In this document: in pieces, positions 24,046-32,100 of the stretch
How the letters are laid out: every line of letters begins with the position of its first letter
Position numbering within the stretch: position 1 is the stretch's first letter
Assembly: GCA_947630785.1 (NCBI GenBank)
Contig: CANRIW010000069.1
Location: forward strand, 1 to 48,103
DNA length: 48,103 nucleotides
DNA from: an uncultured Oscillospiraceae bacterium
GTDB taxonomy: Bacteria; Bacillota; Clostridia; Oscillospirales; Oscillospiraceae
Direction: 5' to 3'
Position numbers and translations under genes: made by a program
The notes under the pieces: model-generated
Told to the model about the DNA's origin: nothing
Seen by the model: the letters and a program-made list of their open reading frames with translations, nothing else
Database searches by the model: none

Positions 24046-24165
24046 GATGACCGCCTCCTGCACATATTATATCCGAGCTGCCTGCGAAATGCAAGCGGTT
24101 CGCAATTCTTTTTCGAGATAACAAAGCCTTGTTAAACATTAGCACGGGAAAATCTAAAAAAACAC

Positions 24166-24213
24166 TTGACAAAATTGCGATATTGCGCTATTCTTAAATT
24201 GCGCAAAGCGCAA
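24166..24213 (+). promoter_or_regulatory. Promoter and palindromic operator of the AIPR module
   Basis: TTGACA (24166-24171), 17 bases, TATTCT (24189-24194). Around it sit TTGCG repeats: TTGCGATATTGCGC (24175-24188) inside the spacer and the palindrome TTGCGC-AAA-GCGCAA (24199-24213) just after the -10. Such sites suit the small XRE protein encoded second in the module. Autoregulation is an inference. Confidence 0.65.
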
Positions 24214-24258
24214 GACTGTTGGGGCTATGGCCTCAAGTAGTAGAAAGGAAGTAAAACT

Positions 24259-25419
24259 ATGATCAAGGAAATGTGCGTAAAAGAAAGTTCTTTTAGGAAA
24301 CTTGATGACCCATTTTTGAATGGGAAATCAAAAAAGTATGTATTTTATGTAAAGGTGGATGATGTCGCAGAAGGAATCCCCATGGCTACGAATCCGCGGG
24401 AACAATCCCTGAAATCTGCAGTTGCTACTGCGATTACGGAATCTCTTTTAAGCAACGATGGTTATTTCCATTTAAAGAATCGCGGTATTGTACTTTCAGC
24501 GGAAAGTGTTCACTACAATAATCGAACAGGAAGAGTGAGCATTTCTTTTTCTGATGAGCTTACCCATGGAAACATTGATGGAGGCCATACTTACAAAATA
24601 ATTTGTGAGCACAAAGGGGAAAACCTCGATCAGTATGTACAATTTGAGGTTATGACTGGGGTAGAAGATATTATCGACAGCCTTGCGGAAGCTAGAAATA
24701 CTTCTGTCGAAGTTGATGCAAAATCTATGGCTGAACTGCGGGCTAAGTTTGAGCCGCTTAAAGAAGCATTAGAGGGGATGCCCTTTTATAAGCGGATTGC
24801 TTTTAAGCAAAATCAAGTTTATGCGGATGAGACGACTGGGAAAAAGCTCCGTATGATTGATGCAAAAGAAATTGTGGCTCTTGTTAGTATGTTCGATATT
24901 GAACGCTATGGGAGTGGGAATCACCCTGTTCAGGCATATTCATCAAAGGCAAAAATGTTAGAGATTTATTTGGAAAACCCAGAGCATTATAGAAAATATG
25001 TTAATATTATGCCAGACATATTTGACCTTTATGAAGCGGTTGAATGTGAATTTGCTGACGCGTATAATGAAACTGGTGGCCGCTATGGGAGAAAAAAGTA
25101 TTCGGGGTATAAAGACGGAAAAATGGTATGGAAAAGCAAATTTGGTATGACAGAAATGGCATATAAGATTCCCGAGGGACTACTCTATCCTGTCATCGGT
25201 GCGTTCCGAACCCTCCTTTGCTATAACCAAAACACAGAAAAATATGAATGGAAGAATCACACCGACCCTGTTCAAGTATGGGAACATTGTAAAAGCAATC
25301 TTGTGGGAAAGATTATGAACTTTGCAGCTGCGATTGGGGATAATCCCAATGCAGTAGGGAAAGACCCCAATGTATGGGATTTAAGCTATATGACCCTTAT
25401 GATTGTTAGTAAGGAGTAA
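24259..25419 (+). CDS. AIPR-like abortive infection protein
   Basis: A 386-residue protein that looks like a member of the AIPR (abortive infection phage resistance) family. Supporting segments are LKNRGIVLSAESVHYNN (about 76-92), a D-G-G-H-T-Y-K motif (IDGGHTYKII, 113-122) in place of the family's NGGQT, and LAEARNTSVEVDAKSMAEL (154-172), the N-T-x-x-x-V-x-x-R/K pattern. AIPR proteins act as phage-triggered abortive effectors in defence islands, often with restriction genes. The gene is AT-rich compared with its neighbours, a sign of transfer. A small XRE gene follows after five bases. The family call is by motif only; a database search would settle it. Confidence 0.7.
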   Translation: MIKEMCVKESSFRKLDDPFLNGKSKKYVFYVKVDDVAEGIPMATNPREQSLKSAVATAITESLLSNDGYFHLKNRGIVLSAESVHYNNRTGRVSISFSDELTHGNIDGGHTYKIICEHKGENLDQYVQFEVMTGVEDIIDSLAEARNTSVEVDAKSMAELRAKFEPLKEALEGMPFYKRIAFKQNQVYADETTGKKLRMIDAKEIVALVSMFDIERYGSGNHPVQAYSSKAKMLEIYLENPEHYRKYVNIMPDIFDLYEAVECEFADAYNETGGRYGRKKYSGYKDGKMVWKSKFGMTEMAYKIPEGLLYPVIGAFRTLLCYNQNTEKYEWKNHTDPVQVWEHCKSNLVGKIMNFAAAIGDNPNAVGKDPNVWDLSYMTLMIVSKE

Positions 25420-25424
25420 GGGAT

Positions 25425-25643
25425 ATGAAATATACAGTTAGGTTGAAAATACATGAGCTATTACGAGAAAAAAACATTACACAAAAACGACTGGCTGAGA
25501 TTTCCGGTGTGCGGGAATCTACGATCAGCGACATTGTGCGTGGCTCAAGAACAGTAATCAATTTTGAACATTTGTCGAGGATAGCACAAGCATTGAATGT
25601 AAAAGATATTCGTGAACTGATAGAACTCAAAATTGACAACTGA
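25425..25643 (+). CDS. XRE-family helix-turn-helix regulator (72 residues)
   Basis: A 72-residue DNA-binding protein consisting of one HTH_3 (lambda Cro/XRE) domain: TQKRLAEISGVRESTISDIV is the helix-turn-helix (about 19-38), followed by RTVINFEHLSRIAQALNVKD. It starts five bases after the AIPR-like gene and closes at a terminator, so the two form a transcription unit that it probably represses through the TTGCGC palindrome at the promoter. It has no catalytic or sensor domain, so derepression would need loss of the protein or a partner. Confidence 0.9.
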   Translation: MKYTVRLKIHELLREKNITQKRLAEISGVRESTISDIVRGSRTVINFEHLSRIAQALNVKDIRELIELKIDN

Positions 25644-25692
25644 TGAATAAGACGGTTATGCTGTTACAAACAACCTAATTGGTTACATTCTC

Positions 25693-25728
25693 AAATGCCC
25701 CCTGTCTATTTTAAGGCGGGGGGCATTT
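25693..25728 (+). terminator. Terminator of the AIPR/XRE module
   Basis: AAATGCCCCC (25693-25702) pairs with GGGGGGCATTT, followed by T-poor sequence. The bases between 25729 and the flavin reductase promoter at 25825 hold nothing recognisable. Confidence 0.6.
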
Positions 25729-25824
25729 CGCTACCAGCGTATCCCGCCCATATGACGATCTGGTTGTAGACAAACCAGAGACAGCTTATAAGTTGATAAT
25801 TAGTCTATCCGTGACAGAGAAAGA

Positions 25825-25853
25825 TTGCACATTTGTTGAATCTGGGGTATAAT
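25825..25853 (+). promoter_or_regulatory. Promoter of the flavin reductase gene
   Basis: TTGCAC (25825-25830), 17 bases, TATAAT (25848-25853), 44 bases before the start codon. Confidence 0.8.
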
Positions 25854-25897
25854 ATCATAAAATTGACATTCAGCCAAAATAATCGGAGGTAACTGTT

Positions 25898-26455
25898 ATG
25901 CGTAAAAACTTTGGAGCCAAGCCCATCTGCTATCCTCAGCCGGTGTTTATCCTGGCCGCCTACGACGAAAACGATGTTCCCAACGCCATGAACGCGGCCT
26001 GGGGCGGCATCAGCGACGACAAGGAGATTTCCTTCTGTATCAGCGCCGACCACAAGACCACCCGCGACATCCTGGCCCGAAAGGCGTTCACCGTCAGCAT
26101 GGCGGACGCCGCCCATGTGGTGGAGTGCGACTATGTGGGTGTGGTGTCCGGCAACGATGTGCCGGACAAGCTGGCCCGGTGCGGCTTCCACACCACCAAG
26201 AGCGACTTTGTGGACGCGCCCCTCATCGACGAGCTGGCTATGGCGCTGGAATGCAGGCTCACCAGCTACGACCCGCAAACCTGCCGGCTGGTGGGCGAGA
26301 TCGTCAACGTGTGCGCCGACGAGAGCGTGCTGACCGGCGGTAAGATCGACCCGGCCAAGCTGAGACCCATCACCTTCGACCCAGTGAACAACGACTATCT
26401 GGTGCTGGGCGAAAAGGTGGGTAATGCGTTTGGCGATGGGCTAAAGTTGAGGTAA
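25898..26455 (+). CDS. Flavin reductase family protein (FMN-binding split barrel)
   Basis: A 185-residue protein of the flavin-reductase-like/flavoredoxin fold. It has YPQPVFILAAYDENDVPNAM at the N-terminus, a WGGISDDKEISFCISADHKT segment (substrate and FMN phosphate region, about 40-60), and the SADHKTTRDILARKAFTVSM motif. Such proteins reduce or carry flavin in anaerobes and are common near NADH-handling genes. The ribosome site GGAGG precedes the ATG at 25898. The GC-rich codon use contrasts with the AIPR module next door. A truncated helicase gene starts five bases after the stop, so this locus may once have been one operon. Confidence 0.88.
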   Translation: MRKNFGAKPICYPQPVFILAAYDENDVPNAMNAAWGGISDDKEISFCISADHKTTRDILARKAFTVSMADAAHVVECDYVGVVSGNDVPDKLARCGFHTTKSDFVDAPLIDELAMALECRLTSYDPQTCRLVGEIVNVCADESVLTGGKIDPAKLRPITFDPVNNDYLVLGEKVGNAFGDGLKLR

Positions 26456-26459
26456 GAGT

Positions 26460-27831
26460 ATGTTGCAGCCCGGCCTCTATGAGCAGATCATCAATCAACA
26501 GATCGAGTGCGAACTGTCTGGCATCCCGGCAGCCCGCCAATCCGTTATGCCCATCGACAAGGCCGAGGCGTCTAAAATACTGGCGCAGTATCTCTCCGAT
26601 GTGGTCCAAAAAGGCTTGGACAACGTGCTGGACCAGGGTGGGGACCTCTCCGGGCAGATCGACCTGGCAAATCAAATCGTCACGCTCATTCAGGAGAAAA
26701 CCAAAGAAGCTGACTTTGCCGCGCTGAGCGTAGACCAGCGGGCAGAGCAGCTTCTTGCGCTTTTGCGGGAAAACGATCCCCGGCTGCTGCTGGGGAAAAC
26801 CGCGGATAACATTGAGCGGCCGGAGACCTCGGTAGCCCAGAGCAGCTTGTTTACCGGGGCTGTCCACGAGCCACAGATGTTCTCCGAGCTGAAAAAGGAG
26901 ATCAACTCCGCGGACCAGATCGACATGCTGGTGTCCTTCATCAAGTGGAGCGGTCTACGGCTTTTGATGGATGAGTTGGCCGCATTTACCCAAGGCGGCG
27001 GACAGCTCCGTATCATCACAACCTCCTACATGGGTGCCACCGACATTAAGGCCATCGAGGAGCTTTCCAAACTGCCCAACACAGAGATCAAGGTCAGCTA
27101 TGACACCAAGCGCACCCGTCTCCATGCCAAAACCTATATTTTCTACCGAGACACCGGTTTCAGCACCGCCTATGTGGGGTCCTCCAACCTGTCCAATGCC
27201 GCCATGTCCAGCGGTCTGGAGTGGAACGTGAAGGTCACCGCGAAGGACCTGCCCAGCACCATGCAGAAGATCACCGCTACCTTCGACTGCTACTGGAACT
27301 CCACCGAGTTCGAGTTCTACAAGGAGGACGAGCGGGAGCGATTGTTCCGGGCACTCCGGGCAGAGCGGTTCATGGGCGAGGGAAGCACCCGGTCCTTCGT
27401 GTTTGACATTCATCCCTACCCCTATCAGCAGGAAATTCTGGACCAACTCCGCGCCGAGCGGGAGGTCCGCGGATACCATCGAAACCTGGTGGTGGCGGCC
27501 ACCGGCACCGGCAAAACGGTAATCTCCGCCTTTGACTACCGCGGGTTCTGCAAGGCCAATCCGGGCCGGGCGAACCGTCTGCTCTTTGTGGCCCACCGGG
27601 AGGAGATTTTGCAGCAGAGCCGGGACACCTTCCAGGGGATTCTGAAGGACCCAAATTTTGGCGAGCTGTTCGTAGGAGGCTACAAGCCGGCCAGCCTGGA
27701 TCACCTGTTCATCTCAGTGCAGACGATGAACTCCCAGGCGCTCTATGACAGCCTGCCGGCAGACTACTACGACTACATCATCGTGGACGAGTTTCACCAT
27801 GCCGCCGCGCCCACCTATCAACTGGTGCAAA
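26460..27831 (+). pseudogene. PLD-domain/SF2 helicase (DUF3427-type), truncated after motif II
   Basis: The preserved part encodes about 457 residues. A PLD-like nuclease module has its HKD-like LHAKTYIF (about 220) and SSNLSNAAM (about 240). A superfamily 2 helicase core follows, with Walker A AATGTGKT (about 345), LLFVAHREEILQQSRDTF (Ia region) and DEFHHAAAP (motif II, about 441). Then the sequence changes abruptly at about 27831 (QLVQ, then unrelated bases). Motifs III-VI and the C-terminal DUF3427 region, several hundred residues in intact relatives, are missing. Helicases of this type belong to restriction/defence-type systems. The ATG at 26460 has GAGG nine bases upstream and lies five bases after the flavin reductase stop. 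Recombination with mobile DNA is the likely cause. Confidence 0.88.
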
Positions 27832-27966
27832 GGATATTACGTAGACACGGTGGGGAAGAACACGAAAGCCATCAAACAATACATAGCGGATCAACTGAAA
27901 AGGGACAGGGAAAGTGACCAGCTGAGTATATACGATCCGCGAGACCCGTTTACGGGTAGCAGGTAA
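27832..27966 (+). pseudogene. Fragment of an unrecognised (mobile-element-like) ORF
   Basis: In one frame the bases after the helicase break encode a sensible 44-residue tail starting GYYVDTVGKNTKAIKQYIAD and ending in DPRDPFTGSR, then a stop. Composition and the join to a foreign gene suggest the 3' end of another gene, probably from a mobile element, since a recombinase end follows. I cannot name the family. Confidence 0.4.
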
Positions 27967-27992
27967 CAGATGCATGGCTGGCAGGCCAATAT

Positions 27993-28012
27993 GCGGCGCA
28001 CTTGTGCGCCGC
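27993..28012. repeat. Perfect 20-base palindrome with two-base centre
   Basis: GCGGCGCAC and GTGCGCCGC face each other around TT. It lies between the two gene fragments and could be an old terminator or the end of a mobile element. Confidence 0.4.
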
Positions 28013-28055
28013 CTGTAATATTAGGGCTATGCCCGAAACTGAAATACCCCCCGCT

Positions 28056-28307
28056 TTTGAGCTGGCCCGGCAGTACACCCATCTGGAGACCCTGGACCGT
28101 GACACGCTGGTCACCTTTGTGGACCGCATCGAGGTCGGCCCCAAGGTGTACGCCGACGGCAGCCACAAGATCCCCGCCCGCAGCCATCAGCCCTACCGCC
28201 AGAGCGTACGGATCTTCTACAAATTCATCGGCGCGCTGGAACCGGACGGCCAGGAGCCGGACGACCAGGAGTCGGATGTCCGGGAGCCCCAGCCCCAGGC
28301 AGGGTAG
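28056..28307 (+). pseudogene. C-terminal fragment of a large serine recombinase
   Basis: This encodes about 83 residues of the end of a transposon-type serine recombinase: FELARQYTHLETLDRDTLVT, then FVDRIEVGPKVYADGSHKIP, RQSVRIFYKFIG, and a charged glutamate/aspartate tail. The D/N-R-I-E-V core is typical of the C-terminal domains of Tn4451/ICE recombinases. No catalytic serine domain remains upstream, so it is a remnant. The copy shows that an integrative element once inserted here. Confidence 0.7.
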
Positions 28308-28315
28308 GGGTCGGC

Positions 28316-28353
28316 GTCCCACTCCATCTTGAAGGGGTTGGTGTCCCACTCCA
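28316..28353 (+). repeat. Short tandem repeats resembling an IS end
   Basis: GTCCCACTCCA occurs at 28316-28326 and 28343-28353 with CTTGAAGGGGTTGGT between. A third partial copy (GTCTCCATCTT) is at 28367-28377. Spaced GTCCCAC-type repeats are known at the ends of IS21-like elements, but no transposase gene is present, so this is weak evidence. Confidence 0.3.
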
Positions 28354-28494
28354 ACAAAATCAGGTATGTCTCCATCTTAAAAGACCCTTTTGTTGTGATT
28401 CTGCACAGAAATGGACCAAGAAAATCGGCAAAACACCGAAGAAATGGGAAATGAAGGAGAAAAGGCCGTTCAAGTTGGGGTAGGTACACCAAGG

Positions 28495-28580
28495 GAGGTC
28501 GGCGTCAACCTGAAGCAGGGCTACAACGGCGACATCACCGCCCGTCAGGCCGGCTCTATCGGCGGCCAGATGGTCAAGAA
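28495..28580 (+). pseudogene. Internal fragment of an alpha/beta-type spore protein (SASP) gene
   Basis: These 86 bases match 47813-47898 of the intact SASP gene with one difference and encode residues 30-57 of it (EVGVNLKQGYNGDITARQAG and the rest of the conserved block). They are embedded in an open frame with unrelated ends (28411-28677), so the product would be a chimera. The fragment is in the same orientation as the intact gene and lies just outside the far end of the CRISPR array. Confidence 0.85.
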
Positions 28581-28693
28581 CGTGTTGCCCATGCGAAAGA
28601 CGAGTTTTTGGCGGAATGACAGGACTGCGCCGGGACACGCGGTGGAGGTCAGGTACATAGTGTGTCTTGTTGTGTGATAAGATATAGTGAATT

Positions 28694-28732
28694 TTCAAGT
28701 CGCTGTCCATACGGACAGCGACTTGAATTTTT
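28694..28732 (+). terminator. Strong hairpin with T run beside the far end of the array
   Basis: TTCAAGTCGCTGTCC (28694-28708) pairs perfectly with GGACAGCGACTTGAA (28713-28727), followed by five T on the plus strand. It could stop rightward transcription from entering the array. Confidence 0.75.
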
Positions 28733-28786
28733 GGGGCATTTGGTTGCCTATGGACCCCCATAAGCGGATACATAAGGTAAAACCAG

Positions 28787-29165
28787 ATTCTGACTCACGC
28801 ACCCCTTGCGGGGTGCGACAAGGACGGCGACACCCTGACCGTCTGACCGTCATCCAGACGCTATTTCAGCCTACGCACCCCCTTGCGGGGTGCGACTGCC
28901 CCGACCTGAGACATACTCCATGGTAAACTCATTTCAACCCACGCACTCCGTGAGGAGTGCGGCAGATTGGCTGGATGCCGGAGAAATCTGCGAATGCAAA
29001 TTTCAACCTCCACACTCATCCCAGGGTGCGAAGTCAGGATAGGTGCCGTTCTCGACCACAGGCTCATTTCAACTCGTGTGTCTCGAAAAGGGTGCGACCG
29101 CTTCGATGCAGTCTCCCGGATGTACGCTAGGATTTTAACCCGCCGCACCCCCTGCGGGGTGCGGC
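28787..29165 (-). CRISPR. Decayed far end of the CRISPR array (about six degenerate repeats)
   Basis: Degenerate repeats at about 28787, 28863, 28931, 29000, 29066 and 29132, at a spacing of 64-76 bases. They keep the ATTTCAACC... start and the ...GGGGTGCGAC end to different degrees (for example GCACTCC pairing with GGAGTGC at 28931). Decay at the end away from the cas genes is the normal mark of the oldest part of an array. Spacers here are 31-43 bases. Confidence 0.9.
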
Positions 29166-29195
29166 GGTGACGCTGACCAACAGGTTCAGATAGTA

Positions 29196-32100
29196 ATTTC
29201 AACCCACGCACCCCGCGAGGGGTGCGACGCGTCCGCCAGCCCCGCCGGGCGCACTCCCGGCAATTTCAACCCACGCACCCCGCGAGGGGTGCGACGTATG
29301 ACGTCCGCGGCGTTCCGTATGACGAAGAGACATTTCAACCCACGCGCCCCGCGAGGGGCGCGACAGCATGACCGCGGCCTGATTTACGCAGCAAGCATTT
29401 CAACCCACGCGCCCCGCGAGGGGCGCGACTCCGACATATTGTACTGCTTACCACCAGCGAAACCATTTCAACCCACGCGCCCCGCGAGGGGCGCGACGCA
29501 GATGCCGGACCGGATGCACACGGCGCTAATATTTCAACCCACGCGCCCCGCGAGGGGCGCGACCAAGACCTTCGACGGCACCGTGGTAGGCCAGGAATTT
29601 CAACCCACGCGCCCCGCGAGGGGCGCGACAAACACCTGATCTCCCGGCTGCGGGCTCGTCTTGTGATTTCAACCCACGCGCCCCGCGAGGGGCGCGACGT
29701 CTCCCGGTCAGCAAAGTCGATGTCCCGGCCCTGATTTCAACCCACGCGCCCCGCGAGGGGCGCGACCCCCGGCATCCAGCCATTGAGGACAGCCTGGCCC
29801 TCATTTCAACCCACGCGCCCCGCGAGGGGCGCGACATCGGCAAATCACAATATCCATCGGCGCAAACAATTTCAACCCACGCGCCCCGCGAGGGGCGCGA
29901 CCGCAAGCTCCGCCACCATCCGGTCAAATTCTTCATCGATTTCAACCCACGCGCCCCGCGAGGGGCGCGACTGCACTCGCTCAGGATCTCCATGATCATG
30001 AACAGGATTTCAACCCACGCGCCCCGCGAGGGGCGCGACGGCAAGCGTTACGGCCTGTTGCGGGAGTTCAGTATTTCAACCCACGCGCCCCGCGAGGGGC
30101 GCGACTTAGCTCTGCGGACAAGATCGGCACAGGATAGCAATTTCAACCCACGCGCCCCGCGAGGGGCGCGACGTTTCGCTCCAATAACCCGGATATGCTG
30201 GGTACGATTTCAACCCACGCGCCCCGCGAGGGGCGCGACGGGGCCCGCCGGGTCCTGGCCCAGGTTGGTGCCCTTATTTCAACCCACGCGCCCCGCGAGG
30301 GGCGCGACGTACCAGCACCTGCGGGACATCGCCATCCAGGAATTTCAACCCACGCGCCCCGCGAGGGGCGCGACTTTCTCAGCAGTAAGCGGGGCCATTA
30401 TGCTCAGGATTTCAACCCACGCGCCCCGCGAGGGGCGCGACACGGGGCTAAAAACGGTCTATCCGCCGCGATAACATTTCAACCCACGCGCCCCGCGAGG
30501 GGCGCGACTACACGCCAAAGGCGCCTTTGATGACCTCCAAATATTTCAACCCACGCGCCCCGCGAGGGGCGCGACGCCTGGCCCAGGGCGCCGTCATCCC
30601 GCCCAACCGTATTTCAACCCACGCGCCCCGCGAGGGGCGCGACCCTTGTCCCTGTCTCCGCTCGTCACCTCGTCGATATTTCAACCCACGCGCCCCGCGA
30701 GGGGCGCGACGGCATCCAGCCATTGAGGACGGCCTGGCCCTCATTTCAACCCACGCGCCCCGCGAGGGGCGCGACCGCAGGCGGAGGCGCTGGCGCCCAG
30801 CACGTTCAGATTTCAACCCACGCGCCCCGCGAGGGGCGCGACCAGGTAGTCCTGGTCGATGATGTAATCGTCAGGATTTCAACCCACGCGCCCCGCGAGG
30901 GGCGCGACCCGTAGACTATCTGCTGGGCCGAAAAAATTTTTATTTCAACCCACGCGCCCCGCGAGGGGCGCGACCCCCATGGAGTGCACCTATCGGCCAA
31001 CCGGGCAATTTCAACCCACGCGCCCCGCGAGGGGCGCGACACCACGGTCCCCGATAATCACCACCGCAGGCGTATTTCAACCCACGCGCCCCGCGAGGGG
31101 CGCGACCGGCCTAGCGAGGGCATCGGCCACAACTTTCTGATTTCAACCCACGCGCCCCGCGAGGGGCGCGACCCACGACAGGCCATGTGCATCCCATGTG
31201 ATAGTTATTTCAACCCACGCGCCCCGCGAGGGGCGCGACGGTTGCGCTCGATCTCCGCCGAGAGGCCGAAGGCATTTCAACCCACGCGCCCCGCGAGGGG
31301 CGCGACGGTTTTTCCCCGCCTCCGTCTTTATGCCTCCCTATTTCAACCCACGCGCCCCGCGAGGGGCGCGACCCACGATGAGCACGGGGCGCTCCCCGGC
31401 GTAGACGATTTCAACCCACGCGCCCCGCGAGGGGCGCGACGACTGGTGATGGTGAAGTTGGCTATGGAACTGGTATTTCAACCCACGCGCCCCGCGAGGG
31501 GCGCGACCTCGGGGGTCTTGGTCGCGTCTAGGACGTTGCAATTTCAACCCACGCGCCCCGCGAGGGGCGCGACGGCAGCGAGGCATACACCGATAAGCTG
31601 ATGGCCATATTTCAACCCACGCGCCCCGCGAGGGGCGCGACTGGCCAAGGTGGAGGACTACAAGGAGGACAGCAAATTTCAACCCACGCGCCCCGCGAGG
31701 GGCGCGACAAAAGCAGGACGTGATCGATGTGAAGGGCCTGCTATTTCAACCCACGCGCCCCGCGAGGGGCGCGACCGGAGGCCCCGGACGTGCCCTTCTT
31801 CACCCTGGAGTGATTTCAACCCACGCGCCCCGCGAGGGGCGCGACGGCCCGGCGGGCCAGCGTGGAGGCCGCCCAGCGGATTTCAACCCACGCGCCCCGC
31901 GAGGGGCGCGACTAGTCCCGGGCGGCCTCCTCCTCGCTGATATGGATTTCAACCCACGCGCCCCGCGAGGGGCGCGACCCGGGTGACCTCGCGGAAAGGG
32001 TACAGCAGCTTATTTCAACCCACGCGCCCCGCGAGGGGCGCGACATCACATCACGCGCTGTAAAAACAGCCTTTAAATTTCAACCCACGCGCCCCGCGAG

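Noticed and set aside
27991-28012. tRNA or integration att site at the palindrome next to the recombinase fragment
   Set aside because: No cloverleaf can be drawn and no direct repeat with a recombinase core dinucleotide is visible nearby.
28411-28677. An 88-residue chimeric protein containing the spore-protein block
   Set aside because: No ribosome site, an unrelated start and end, and an 86-base block shared with the SASP gene: a rearrangement product rather than a gene.
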